From JBOGXB01 sp050694215 (GTDB lineage Bacteria; Actinomycetota; CADDZG01; WHSQ01), in the NCBI GenBank assembly GCA_050694215.1, contig JBOGXB010000025.1, positions 1-27,085 of the forward strand: DNA of 27,085 bases, in the 5' to 3' direction. Shown here one piece after another: positions 1-7,965 of this stretch. The stretch's first letter is position 1; each line of letters starts with the position of its first letter. The notes below the pieces were generated by a model that was not told the origin of the DNA, ran no database searches, and was given only the letters and a program-made list of their open reading frames with translations. Both the position numbers and the translations under genes were made by a program.

Positions 1-1260
1 GTCCGAGTCGACTGATTGGGGCTCGACGTCCCAATCGGACGGATAGTCGATCGACCACCCAGCCGGGTCGGTATAAGACTGCAGCCCTTGCTGCGGCTCG
101 CCCTGATCATCGTTCCCGCCCTCATCTCCCGCGCCGGCCCCTCCGGCGCCATCGCGTTGCCCCCGGTTCCTCGACGGCTCTCGATCACTCTCGAAGAGGT
201 TCGGGAGGATCAGCACAGCCAGCAGAGCCAGAAGGGCGAGCACCCCCAAAGAGATCAACCAGCCGCTGAGGTTTCGGCCGCGCCGAGGTAACTCTCGCTC
301 CTGCGTCGGCCGAGGGCCCGGCGGGGGGGCCGCGCTCGGCTCGGCATACGTTTCCGTCTCGGACCGTCCCGCCGGGACGGTATCGGTCCCGCCCCCATCC
401 ACGGCGGCCGTCGTGAGGTCGCGAGCGACTGGCCCAGTTCCCGACACGATCGCCTGGAGCATGCTCCTGACTCTTTCCTCGCTCGGCCGGTCGCCGGGCT
501 CCTTCGAGAGCAGGCCCTCGATCACGGGTGAGAGCGCCCCGCCGCGTTCGGCCGGCGGAGGGTCTTCCTGCAGCACCGCCGTCAGCACGGGGATGGGCCC
601 CCCCTCCTTCTCGAACGGGGGCTTGCCCTCGACCGCGAAGTAAAGCGTCGCCCCGAGGCCCCATAGGTCCGCGGGCGGGCCTGCCGTCCCGTGCCTCGCC
701 TGCTCGGGCGCCATGAACTGCGGGGAGCCCAGGACCATCCCGGTGGCCGTGATCTTGGGATCGTCCTTAACGGAGGCGATCCCGAAGTCCGCGAGCTTGA
801 CGGCCCCGTCCTCCGGAAGCATCACGTTGGCCGGCTTGACATCACGGTGGGTGATGCCTCGCGCATGGGCGGCGCCCAGTGCATCGAGGATCCCCAGCCC
901 CACGCGCGCCGCCTCCTGGGGGGGCATGGGTCCGCCCGAGTCGACGAGCTCCTTCATCGTGGGAGCCCGAACGAGCTCCATAACGATGTAGGTGCGGTCG
1001 TCGTCTTCCAGGACGTCGAACACGGTGACGGCGTTCGCGTGGTTCAGAGCTGCAGCGGCACGGGCCTCGCGGAGCACTCGCCTTCGCACCGCACTGATCT
1101 CGGGACCGGGCATAGCCACGGGTACCTCGACCTGCTTGATGGCGACCTGACGCTCGAGGAGGGTGTCACGAGCGCGCCAGACCACGCCCATACCGCCCCT
1201 TCCGAGGGGCTTTTCGAGGACGTAGCGATCCGCGATGCGACGCTCGGTTTCCGTGGACAT
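1..1260 (-). CDS. PknB-like membrane Ser/Thr protein kinase, C-terminus cut by window edge
   Basis: The frame is open from an ATG at 1260 to the left edge (about 420 residues visible). It shows a complete Hanks-type kinase domain: glycine loop GRGGMG at residues 20-25, VAIK lysine K42, catalytic HRDVKPAN with D140, DFG at 158-160, and an APE-like MAPEQ segment. A Pro/Ala/Glu-rich linker follows, then one hydrophobic segment (about 333-356) preceded by arginines, then a Gly/Asp-rich extracellular stretch leading into a sequence resembling the start of a PsbP/lipoprotein-like sensor domain (TDPAGWSIDYPSDW). This is the usual actinobacterial layout of cytoplasmic kinase, membrane anchor and external sensor; substrates cannot be told. 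The start fits family length, with a G-rich stretch about 15 bases upstream. It is divergent from the amidase gene with 68 bp between starts. Confidence 0.93.
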   Translation of the reverse strand, partial: MSTETERRIADRYVLEKPLGRGGMGVVWRARDTLLERQVAIKQVEVPVAMPGPEISAVRRRVLREARAAAALNHANAVTVFDVLEDDDRTYIVMELVRAPTMKELVDSGGPMPPQEAARVGLGILDALGAAHARGITHRDVKPANVMLPEDGAVKLADFGIASVKDDPKITATGMVLGSPQFMAPEQARHGTAGPPADLWGLGATLYFAVEGKPPFEKEGGPIPVLTAVLQEDPPPAERGGALSPVIEGLLSKEPGDRPSEERVRSMLQAIVSGTGPVARDLTTAAVDGGGTDTVPAGRSETETYAEPSAAPPPGPRPTQERELPRRGRNLSGWLISLGVLALLALLAVLILPNLFESDREPSRNRGQRDGAGGAGAGDEGGNDDQGEPQQGLQSYTDPAGWSIDYPSDWDVEPQSVDSD

Positions 1261-1315
1261 GGCTTTTGTTGTTACCCCCAGTCGGGAGGGGATACTCGCT
1301 TCGCCCCGGTCCTGG

Positions 1316-1321
1316 TATAGA
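1316..1321 (+). promoter_or_regulatory. Candidate extended -10 of the amidase gene
   Basis: TATAGA, preceded by TGG (extended -10 TGn), lies seven bases before the amidase ATG at 1329. A transcript starting here would have almost no leader. No convincing -35 is visible. Other genes in the window show the same close -10/start arrangement, but the sixth base here is A rather than T. Confidence 0.35.
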
Positions 1322-1328
1322 GAAGCCG

Positions 1329-2657
1329 ATGGAGCTGCACGAGCTCGGCGTGCTTGATCTCCGCGCTGCGATCTCTTCTGGAGAGGCAGATGCCTCGGAG
1401 GCCGTCGCGGCGAGCCTAGATCGTATCGATGCGTCCCGCTCCCTCAACGCGATCGTGGAGGCAAGGCACCAGGCCGGCGATGAATCGAGACAGGCCAAAG
1501 GGTCCCTTGCAGGTGTTCCCGTCATCGTTAAGGACATGTTCGTCGACGGCGGCAGAACCCCCACGGTTGGTTCGAGGATCTGCGGTCACTGGCTGACCGG
1601 TACCGCAGAGGTGATCGAGAGGCTCCGGCGTGCCGGAGCGGTCGTGGTCGCCTACTCCAATCTGCACGAGTGGGGTGTCGGCACCACCTCGGCCATCACC
1701 GCGACAGGTCCGATCCGAAACCCCTGGGCCCCGGATCGGGTCCCCGGCGGCTCGAGTGGTGGCTCGGCCGCTGCGCTCGCGGCAGGCCTTGCCCCGGCGG
1801 CTATAGGCACCGACGCGGGCGGATCAATCCGTATCCCCGCATCGTGTTGCGGCGTGGTGGGACTCAAGCCGACCTGGGGGGTCGTACCCACGAGCGGATG
1901 GGTCGAAGGCGAGGGCGCGCCGATCGATCACATCGGTCCGATGGCGAGAACCGTCCCGGACGTCCGAGCCTTGTTCGAGGTTCTCGTCGACGGCAAGGTC
2001 GAAACAGTAGACCCCGCGCAGCTCAGGGTCGGTATCGCGCGGAAACATTTCTTCGAAGACCTGGATCCGACTTTCGCGCGGACGATCGAAGATGCCATCG
2101 AATATCTCGACGATGTGGTAGCGGATGTGCGAGAGATCGAGGTCGACGCGGTTGAGAATGGGGGGCACGCGATAGCGCTGTTGCTGCTGCCTCACACGGC
2201 GAATCTCCTGAGGGAGGACCTGGAGAGGCGGCCCCACGATCTTCAGCCAGAGACCCTGAACGTCCTGATGCTGGGTGCGGCGATGCAGGAGGCCGATATC
2301 GAGCAAGGACGGGCCGTCATGGAGGCGATAACAGTCGGATGGGAGAAGGCGTTTACCGAGGTCGACATAGTGATCACCCCCACGACGCCTGCGCCTCCTC
2401 CGCTGATAGCCGAACAGACCTACCAGTTGAGGGGCGGAGCGACTAACGCGGAGCTACCCAACATCGCCCTCAATGGACCGATGAATCTCGGCGGCGTTCC
2501 GTCCCTGTCGCTTCCGTGTGGCAAGGCGCCGGATGGCCTGACCGTGAACATGACACTCACGGCGGCGAGGGGGGGCGATGCGGTCTTGCTGTCACTCGGT
2601 GAAGCTCTCGAGGCTGCCTTCGACGGCGAATTCGCGAACCGCATTGCCGATCTCTAG
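1329..2657 (+). CDS. Amidase-signature family hydrolase
   Basis: A 442-residue protein of the amidase signature family (GatA/FAAH-like), which hydrolyses carboxamide bonds. The Ser-cisSer-Lys triad is intact: K68 in IVKDMF, cis-Ser S142 in GGSSGGS, nucleophile S166 in TDAGGSIR. The spacings (74 and 24) match family members. No gatB or gatC lies nearby and the flanking genes are unrelated to tRNA amidation, so a free-standing amidase is more likely than GatA; the substrate is unknown. I chose ATG 1329 because the alternative 21 residues upstream (ATG 1266) would overlap the kinase promoter region and adds no family-like sequence. The stop overlaps the glnD stop from the other strand (shared CTAG). 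Confidence 0.92.
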   Translation: MELHELGVLDLRAAISSGEADASEAVAASLDRIDASRSLNAIVEARHQAGDESRQAKGSLAGVPVIVKDMFVDGGRTPTVGSRICGHWLTGTAEVIERLRRAGAVVVAYSNLHEWGVGTTSAITATGPIRNPWAPDRVPGGSSGGSAAALAAGLAPAAIGTDAGGSIRIPASCCGVVGLKPTWGVVPTSGWVEGEGAPIDHIGPMARTVPDVRALFEVLVDGKVETVDPAQLRVGIARKHFFEDLDPTFARTIEDAIEYLDDVVADVREIEVDAVENGGHAIALLLLPHTANLLREDLERRPHDLQPETLNVLMLGAAMQEADIEQGRAVMEAITVGWEKAFTEVDIVITPTTPAPPPLIAEQTYQLRGGATNAELPNIALNGPMNLGGVPSLSLPCGKAPDGLTVNMTLTAARGGDAVLLSLGEALEAAFDGEFANRIADL

Positions 2658-4990
2658 AACAGCTTGTCGATGCCGTGGAGGATCGCTCGCTTGACCTCCC
2701 TGCGTTGGTCCTCGTCGAGCTTCGCTCCCCAGCTCGTTCTGACGTAGAAGACGTCGACGATACGCTCGCCCCGCGTGTCGATCTTCGCGACATGGATATC
2801 GAGATCGAGAGCGCTTATTGCGGAGGTAATCGCGTACAGCAACCCCAACGTGTCCGGGGCGCGCACTTCAATCACCGTCGAGGTCTCTGACGCGTCACCA
2901 AGCACCCTGACCTCTGCATCAACTCTGCTTGCGGGCTTGTAGTCCGCGATCTTCCGTTCGAGCCGTGCATCCAGTGCAAGACGACCCGAGTAGGCCGCCT
3001 CGAGGTCGCTTACAAAGCGGTCCCAGGCGGGCTCGGTCTCCGGATGCGCGAGAAATCTCTCGAGAGCAACCCCGTCATCGGTGGAGTAGCCCTGCGCTCT
3101 GCGCACCGAGACGCGGTGGAGCGCCAGTACGCCGGCGGCGCGGGCCAACGTCCCCGGCCTGTCGAGCGCGCACACCGTCACCGCCAGCTCGCCGGCCTCG
3201 GTGCTTGGCTCGACGCGACAGCGGACCTCGCCGGGCCCCGGCCGCTGCAACAAGAGGCGCAGTTCGTCCACCATGTCGGGGACGGGCACCGAATCGAGGT
3301 ATGAGGGTGGGAGCGAGGACAGGATGGATTCCACCTGCCCCGCGAGCGTGGGCTCATAGGACTCGATCTCCCGGGCGCGCGTCGCGACGTCGTTGCGTGC
3401 CGGGAGCTCTCCAGTTTCGATCGCGATCAAGACCTTGCGATAGAGATCGCGGACGAGCGTCGCCTTCCACTCGCTCCAGGCCTCCGGACCGGTGCCAAGC
3501 CCGTCGGCCGCAGACAAGATGTAAAGGAGCCGCAAGGTCCTTCCGTCGCCGATGGTCCGGGCGACTGAATCGATGACCGCCCCGTCGTCGAGGTCTCTTC
3601 GTGTCGCCGTGTCGGACAGCAAGAGATGATGACGGACGAGCGTCCCAACCTGTTCCGTCGTCTCTGGATCGCAGCCCATCCGCTCGCACGCAGCGCGAGC
3701 TATCCTCTCGCCGGCTACCGAATGATCCTCGCCGGAACCCTTCCCGATGTCGTGAAGTAGTGCGGCGAGCAGCAATGCCTCCAGGTCGACGGTCTCCTCC
3801 GCGGCGCGGCGGGCGACCTCGTCGGATTGGAGCACGTGATCAATCCCGGTGACGGTTACAAAGAGATGACCGTCGACCGTGTAGCGGTGATAGGGATCAT
3901 GCTGCGGCCGGCCTCGCACATCGGACCAACCCTCCAACAGGGCAGAGAGTGCCCCGATGTGATCGAGCAGCTCGAGTGCCGTAAGAGCGTGGCGTCCTCG
4001 TAACAGGTCGAGGAACGCGCCGCGAGCGGCTGCCGGCCACTCCACCGGCGCGCCGGGGGTAAACGCCTCTCGCATCCAGCCCAACGTGCCTGCCGCGATG
4101 GGTCGCCCGGTCTGTGAGACGGCGCCCGCGACCTCGATCGCAAGCGACACGACTTCGGTTGGTGCCATCGGGTCGGCGGCCAGCTCGCCGTCCACGATCC
4201 TGACCCCACCCTCGAACCGGATCACATCGCCCGATCTCTTCGGCCCCCCCAACACAGAGCGGGACAGCCTCAGGATCGCGTCGTTGGATAGATGCTCGAT
4301 CGCACGGGCCGCGGAATGGACCTCCTTCATGAGAACGTCGGCGGCGTACTCCTCGTCGATGCCAAGGTGGCTCGCCAGCCAAGGCTGGAGATCGATCCGC
4401 ACACGATCGAGCTTGCGCTTGGACCGGGCGTGCAGCCCTTCCCTCACGGCGAGGAGGACGTCGCCGGCCTCGAGAAGAGCTTGGTCGGGGGCCGGGCCGT
4501 CGAGCGCCGCGCGTAGCCATAGCACTGAATGCAGATCTCGTAGGCCTCCTATGTCCTCCTTGATGTCCGGCGCGAGCATCCATCCGGCGCGATCCCCTCT
4601 GCGGTGACGTTCCAGTCGTGCATCGGTCACGCGTCGGAGAAAGGCGCGCGTGTGCTTTCGGAGCCATCGAGAGCGCCGGTCCATCAGCTCCTCCAGCAAC
4701 CCGGCTTCACCGGCGATCAGCCGCGCGCTCAACTGCGAGGTGGCAGCGTCCAGATCGGTCGCAGCACGTTCATCGGCTTCCTTCGGAGTTCGTACGGCAT
4801 GGCCGACCTGGAACCCGGCATCCCACAAGGGGTAGAGAAGGCCTCGCAGCGTTGCAGTCGACGTGTCGGCTTTGGATCCGGCGAGGAACAGGAGATCGAT
4901 ATCCGAGTGAGGCGAGAGCTCACCTCTGCCGTACCCGCCGACGGCAACCAGCGTGAGGTTAGAAGATCCGCCGAGCTGTGTTTCCCACAA
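2654..4990 (-). CDS. glnD: GlnD, PII nucleotidyltransferase/deuridylylase (N-terminus probably extends to about 5092)
   Basis: A bifunctional sensor that modifies and de-modifies PII according to glutamine level. Numbered from TTG 4990 (778 residues): nucleotidyltransferase signature GGYGRGEL at about 18-25 with the SDIDLL acidic pair just after; the PII-NTase central region; HD hydrolase domain with H413-D414 in LLHDIGKG; and two C-terminal ACT domains (about 598-665 and 703-775). In actinobacteria the homologue usually adenylylates PII rather than uridylylating it. TTG 4990 is the only ATG/GTG/TTG near this end, but family-like sequence (RARLDLWETQ-type helix) continues upstream without a stop to a CTG at 5092 that overlaps the glnK TGA. 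The true product is therefore probably about 34 residues longer. Last gene of amtB-glnK-glnD. Confidence 0.95.
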   Translation of the reverse strand: MWETQLGGSSNLTLVAVGGYGRGELSPHSDIDLLFLAGSKADTSTATLRGLLYPLWDAGFQVGHAVRTPKEADERAATDLDAATSQLSARLIAGEAGLLEELMDRRSRWLRKHTRAFLRRVTDARLERHRRGDRAGWMLAPDIKEDIGGLRDLHSVLWLRAALDGPAPDQALLEAGDVLLAVREGLHARSKRKLDRVRIDLQPWLASHLGIDEEYAADVLMKEVHSAARAIEHLSNDAILRLSRSVLGGPKRSGDVIRFEGGVRIVDGELAADPMAPTEVVSLAIEVAGAVSQTGRPIAAGTLGWMREAFTPGAPVEWPAAARGAFLDLLRGRHALTALELLDHIGALSALLEGWSDVRGRPQHDPYHRYTVDGHLFVTVTGIDHVLQSDEVARRAAEETVDLEALLLAALLHDIGKGSGEDHSVAGERIARAACERMGCDPETTEQVGTLVRHHLLLSDTATRRDLDDGAVIDSVARTIGDGRTLRLLYILSAADGLGTGPEAWSEWKATLVRDLYRKVLIAIETGELPARNDVATRAREIESYEPTLAGQVESILSSLPPSYLDSVPVPDMVDELRLLLQRPGPGEVRCRVEPSTEAGELAVTVCALDRPGTLARAAGVLALHRVSVRRAQGYSTDDGVALERFLAHPETEPAWDRFVSDLEAAYSGRLALDARLERKIADYKPASRVDAEVRVLGDASETSTVIEVRAPDTLGLLYAITSAISALDLDIHVAKIDTRGERIVDVFYVRTSWGAKLDEDQRREVKRAILHGIDKLF

Positions 4991-5088
4991 GTCGAGCAGC
5001 GCGCGGTCGACATCGACCGCGCGCTGCCTGGCTACCCTGGCTCCGTCGGACAGAGTCGCTTCCCGCGGCGCCCTGATGCTTGCGAGCG

Positions 5089-5427
5089 TCAGACAGCGTC
5101 CCCGCCTTTCTCGCCCGTGCGGATACGGATGACCTGATCGGCCGGAATGACCCAGACCTTCCCATCGCCGATCGAGTCCGTCCGCGCCGTCGTCACGATC
5201 GCCTTGACTATCTCGTCTACCTGATCGTCGTCCGTGACTACCTCGATGCGGGTCTTGGGCACGAAATCGACCTGGTACTCGGCCCCCCTGTACACCTCCG
5301 TATGACCCCGCTGGCGCCCGAACCCACGCGCGTCGGTGATGGTCATGCCTTGCACTCCGATGCCCTCGAGGGCTTCCTTGACCTCGTCCAGCTTGAAGGG
5401 CTTTATGACCGCGACCACGAGCTTCAT
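5089..5427 (-). CDS. glnK: PII nitrogen regulatory protein
   Basis: A 112-residue PII protein, the standard length. It binds ATP/ADP and 2-oxoglutarate and controls AmtB and other targets by docking its T-loop. Starting at ATG 5427 (MKLVVAVIKPFK) puts the T-loop tyrosine exactly at position 51 (RGAEY51QVDFVPK), the site modified by GlnD. This numbering is the reason for choosing ATG 5427 over the in-frame GTG 5442, which touches the amtB stop. The C-terminal signature GDGKVWV is present. The gene lies 15 bases after amtB, with a GGTGG ribosome-binding site made from the end of amtB. The genomic link to amtB supports the name glnK; glnB is the general family name. Confidence 0.97.
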   Translation of the reverse strand: MKLVVAVIKPFKLDEVKEALEGIGVQGMTITDARGFGRQRGHTEVYRGAEYQVDFVPKTRIEVVTDDDQVDEIVKAIVTTARTDSIGDGKVWVIPADQVIRIRTGEKGGDAV

Positions 5428-5442
5428 GCCAATGTCCACCAC

Positions 5443-6762
5443 CTACGCCTCACCTCCCCTCGGCACCGGAACCGCGGCGGGCGAGTGTGCCTGGACGGGA
5501 GGCGGCACGGAACCGAGAGCCGACCCACCACCCTCGGCAAAGGCATAACCGGCCTCGGCGTGCTGAGTGAGGTCCAGACCCGCGATCTCCTCTTCCTCGG
5601 TGACTCGCAGTCCGATCGTCGCGTCGACGACCTTGGCTATGAGCATGGTGACACCGAAGGCGAAGCCGAGGGTGACTACGACCGCGAGCGCCTGCTTCCC
5701 GAGCAGCGTGAGCCCTCCGCCCATGACCAGGCCGTCCGCTCCGAATTCGTTGATTGCTACGTCCGCGAACACACCCGTGAGCAGCGCTCCGACGATTCCT
5801 CCGACCATGTGAACGCCGACGACATCAAGCGAGTCGTCGTAGCCGAACCGGAACTTCAAGCCGACCGCCCATGCACACACGACACCGCCGGCGAGGCCTA
5901 TGCAGATCGCGCCGAGGGGGCCGACGTATCCGGAGGCCGGGGTGATCGCCACCAGACCGGCGACGGCGCCCGACGCGATTCCGAGCGAAGTCGCCTTGCG
6001 CCCCTTGGCGGCGTCGACCAAGGCCCATCCGCAGGCGCCCGTTGCGGCCCCCAGATTGGTCGCGAGGAAGGCCGATGCGGCAAGGCCGTTGGCCCCCAGC
6101 GCGCTTCCCGCATTGAACCCGAACCAACCGAACCAGAGGATCCCCGCGCCGAGGATGGTCATCGTCAGGTTGTGTGGGACGAAAGCCTCCTTTCCGAAGC
6201 CACGCCTCTTGCCGACGACGAGGATCGCCGCGAGAGCCGCCACACCGGCGTTGATGTGAACAACGGTGCCACCGGCGAAGTCGAGGGCTCCCAGCTCGAA
6301 GAGCCATCCCTCCGGATGCCACACCCAGTGCGCCAAGGGTGCGTACACGAGAAGGAGCCACGCTCCCATGAAGGCGACGTAACCGGAGAACTTCATGCGC
6401 TCGGCGAACGCTCCCGTGATCAGCGCGGGGGTGATGATGGCGAACATCATCTGGAAGATCGCGAACGCAGTGTGCGGGATCGTGGCGCCGAGACCGTCCG
6501 GGTGAGCCTCAGCTCCGACCCCCGAGAAACCGATGAAGTCGAGGCCGCCGATCAGGCCGCCATGGTCGGGACCGAACGCCAGCGTGTAGCCGACGAGGAC
6601 CCACAACACCGAGATCAAACCCATAGCGAAGATGCTGTGCATCAGCGTACCGAGGACGTTCTTGGCCCTCACCATGCCTCCGTAGAAGAGCGCGAGCCCC
6701 GGAGTCATGAACAGCACCAGGGCGGACGAGGCCAGGACCCATGCGGTATCTCCTGTATTCAT
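5443..6762 (-). CDS. amtB: Ammonium transporter AmtB
   Basis: A 439-residue Amt/Rh family channel with about 11 transmembrane segments and an N-terminal GLALFYGGMVRAKNVL signature. The pore twin histidines fall at H169 (TVVHINAG) and H318 (VVGVHMVGG), nearly the same numbers as in E. coli AmtB. It conducts ammonium across the cytoplasmic membrane at low external nitrogen and is blocked by unmodified GlnK. The cytoplasmic C-terminal tail (EEEEIAGLDLTQHAEAGYAF) is the conserved regulatory segment. First gene of amtB-glnK-glnD. The ATG at 6762 follows GGGGAAG with a nine-base spacer. That ribosome site lies in one arm of an inverted repeat, and a GlnR-like operator lies further upstream. Confidence 0.97.
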   Translation of the reverse strand: MNTGDTAWVLASSALVLFMTPGLALFYGGMVRAKNVLGTLMHSIFAMGLISVLWVLVGYTLAFGPDHGGLIGGLDFIGFSGVGAEAHPDGLGATIPHTAFAIFQMMFAIITPALITGAFAERMKFSGYVAFMGAWLLLVYAPLAHWVWHPEGWLFELGALDFAGGTVVHINAGVAALAAILVVGKRRGFGKEAFVPHNLTMTILGAGILWFGWFGFNAGSALGANGLAASAFLATNLGAATGACGWALVDAAKGRKATSLGIASGAVAGLVAITPASGYVGPLGAICIGLAGGVVCAWAVGLKFRFGYDDSLDVVGVHMVGGIVGALLTGVFADVAINEFGADGLVMGGGLTLLGKQALAVVVTLGFAFGVTMLIAKVVDATIGLRVTEEEEIAGLDLTQHAEAGYAFAEGGGSALGSVPPPVQAHSPAAVPVPRGGEA

Positions 6763-6769
6763 GTACCGC

Positions 6770-6807
6770 TTCCCCTTTCACTCGAGCGTGCACTCATGAA
6801 AGGGGAA
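6770..6807 (-). promoter_or_regulatory. Inverted repeat covering the amtB ribosome-binding site
   Basis: TTCCCCTTTCA at 6770-6780 and TGAAAGGGGAA at 6797-6807 are perfect 11-bp arms around a 16-base loop. On the amtB mRNA strand the 3' arm contains the GGGGA Shine-Dalgarno, so a transcript starting upstream of 6807 would hide it in a hairpin. If transcription starts inside the loop instead, the element can act only as a DNA palindrome. No clear -10 was found to decide. Confidence 0.55.
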
Positions 6808-6811
6808 CCAG

Positions 6812-6849
6812 GTTTCGGGCTTGTTACTCGAGGGTTTCCCGGCCGTAAA
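6812..6849 (-). promoter_or_regulatory. GlnR-type operator upstream of amtB-glnK-glnD
   Basis: Read on the amtB strand the sequence is TTTAC-n6-GAAAC-n6-GTAAC-n6-GAAAC. All four modules have exact six-base spacing, giving the AC-n9-AC pattern. The known actinobacterial GlnR box is gTnAC-n6-GaAAC-n6-GtnAC-n6-GaAAC, and amtB-glnK-glnD is a classic GlnR target. Only the first base of the first module departs from consensus. The nearest module ends 49 bases before the amtB ATG. Confidence 0.82.
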
Positions 6850-6865
6850 AGGTGGATCAGGCAGC

Positions 6866-7300
6866 CTAGGGGGGCGACGATTCCGGCGAGACCCTCGGGT
6901 TTTCGCGCAGGACATGCCGGATCACCTCGCGCATCTCTCCGCTCGTCGGCACGTCGAAGCGCTCCTCACCGGCGACCATCCGGACGTAGCGTCCTCCCTC
7001 GACCGGCTCCAAGGCTTCGAAGTCCTCGGGAGCCAGGCGAGCAACCTTGAAGGCGCACGTGAGCTCGACCGCGCCGTCCGGGTGGATCACAGCGCCGTGG
7101 ACGACATCCCTCGCCCGGTAGAAGAAGAAGGCTTGGAGCGCCCCGAAGGCGCCAAGCGCGATGCCGCTCGTGGCGTCCAGGGTTCCGACCAGCGCGGATC
7201 CGATCGCGAGGCCGATCGTGAGGACGAGAAGGAGGCTTCTCAACGACAGCACCAGCAACCGGCCGCGTCGCCCGAACCCGTAGGTTCTGCTCTGGCTCAC
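6866..7300 (-). CDS. Small membrane protein of unknown function
   Basis: A 144-residue product. An arginine-rich N-terminus (SQSRTYGFGRRGR) is followed by two hydrophobic segments (about 15-37 and 43-62) forming a tight hairpin. The soluble C-terminal domain of about 80 residues contains FYRARDVVHG and alternating hydrophobic positions, somewhat like membrane-anchored PH-like domains. I do not recognise a named family. The start is GTG 7300, which shares GTGA with the pgl stop, so it is probably translated by coupling to pgl. The reading frame continues open upstream of 7300, but that part is antisense-like shadow within pgl. Last gene of the zwf-pgl cluster, just before the amtB regulatory region. 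Confidence 0.72.
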   Translation of the reverse strand: MSQSRTYGFGRRGRLLVLSLRSLLLVLTIGLAIGSALVGTLDATSGIALGAFGALQAFFFYRARDVVHGAVIHPDGAVELTCAFKVARLAPEDFEALEPVEGGRYVRMVAGEERFDVPTSGEMREVIRHVLRENPRVSPESSPP

Positions 7301-7965
7301 AGCTGCGATGCCGCAGACCGGTCGAGGAGGAAGGTGGCGTCCGGATGGTCCCGGAGCAGCCGGACCGGGAGCGTCACGGGATCGTCGGCGCCGTGGACCG
7401 CCTTCGCGACCGTGGCTGCCTTGCCGTTGCTGGTGACGAGCAGCAGTATCCGGCGAGCGCTGAGGACGGCGGGCGGAGTCAGCGTGAGGCCCCTCAGCCC
7501 TTCGGGCCGATCGACGGCCGCGCACAGCCGATCCTTCTCCTCGAGGGCCGGCGAGCCGGGGAAGAGCGCGCAGATGTGGCCGTCTGCTCCCATGCCGATA
7601 AGCATGAGCTCGAGGCCGGCGTCCACGAGTGGGCGGATCTCGTCGGAGTAGCCGCGCGCCGCGGCCTCTGGCTCGTCCTCGCCGCGCATCCTGTGGACCC
7701 GCGCACGATCCAGCTGCACGAGGAGGCGAGCGACCATCCCGAAGTTGCTCGCATCATCTTGCGGGGGGACGCAGCGCTCGTCCGAGAACAGGACGTCGCT
7801 GTTGGGCCAGTCCACGCCGATGTCTCCCATTGGTTCATAGACCTTCTCGGCCGTCGTTCCACCGGTCAATACGACCGACCTCGCATGGGGAATCTCGCGT
7901 GCAACGAGCTGGGCAACCTCCTGCGCGTAACTCTTGTTCGCGAAGACCTCGACCTCGTAGCTCAC
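7297..7965 (-). CDS. pgl: 6-phosphogluconolactonase
   Basis: A 222-residue glucosamine-6-phosphate isomerase/6-phosphogluconolactonase family protein. It hydrolyses 6-phosphogluconolactone made by G6PDH, the second step of the oxidative pentose phosphate pathway, in the cytoplasm. It has the N-terminal GGTTAEKVY substrate loop, SDERCVPP, the family hallmark GMGADGHICALFPGS, and a C-terminal TSNGKAATV segment. Length is typical for the DevB type. The GTG start at 7965 shares GTGA with the zwf stop. It sits directly after zwf as expected; opcA, often between the two in actinobacteria, is absent here. Confidence 0.95.
   Translation of the reverse strand: MSYEVEVFANKSYAQEVAQLVAREIPHARSVVLTGGTTAEKVYEPMGDIGVDWPNSDVLFSDERCVPPQDDASNFGMVARLLVQLDRARVHRMRGEDEPEAAARGYSDEIRPLVDAGLELMLIGMGADGHICALFPGSPALEEKDRLCAAVDRPEGLRGLTLTPPAVLSARRILLLVTSNGKAATVAKAVHGADDPVTLPVRLLRDHPDATFLLDRSAASQL

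Noticed and set aside
1329..2657. GatA, subunit of Glu-tRNA(Gln) amidotransferase
   Set aside because: No gatB or gatC nearby and no context of tRNA charging; called only as an amidase-signature enzyme.
6763..6865. AmtR-type nitrogen operator
   Set aside because: No CTATN6ATAG-like sequence is present; the GlnR pattern fits with correct spacing.
5080..7050. Long plus-strand frame (656 codons) opposite amtB-glnK
   Set aside because: It lies wholly antisense to amtB and glnK, whose motifs are certain, and its translation is His/Asp/Arg-rich without family features. It is an artefact of high GC.
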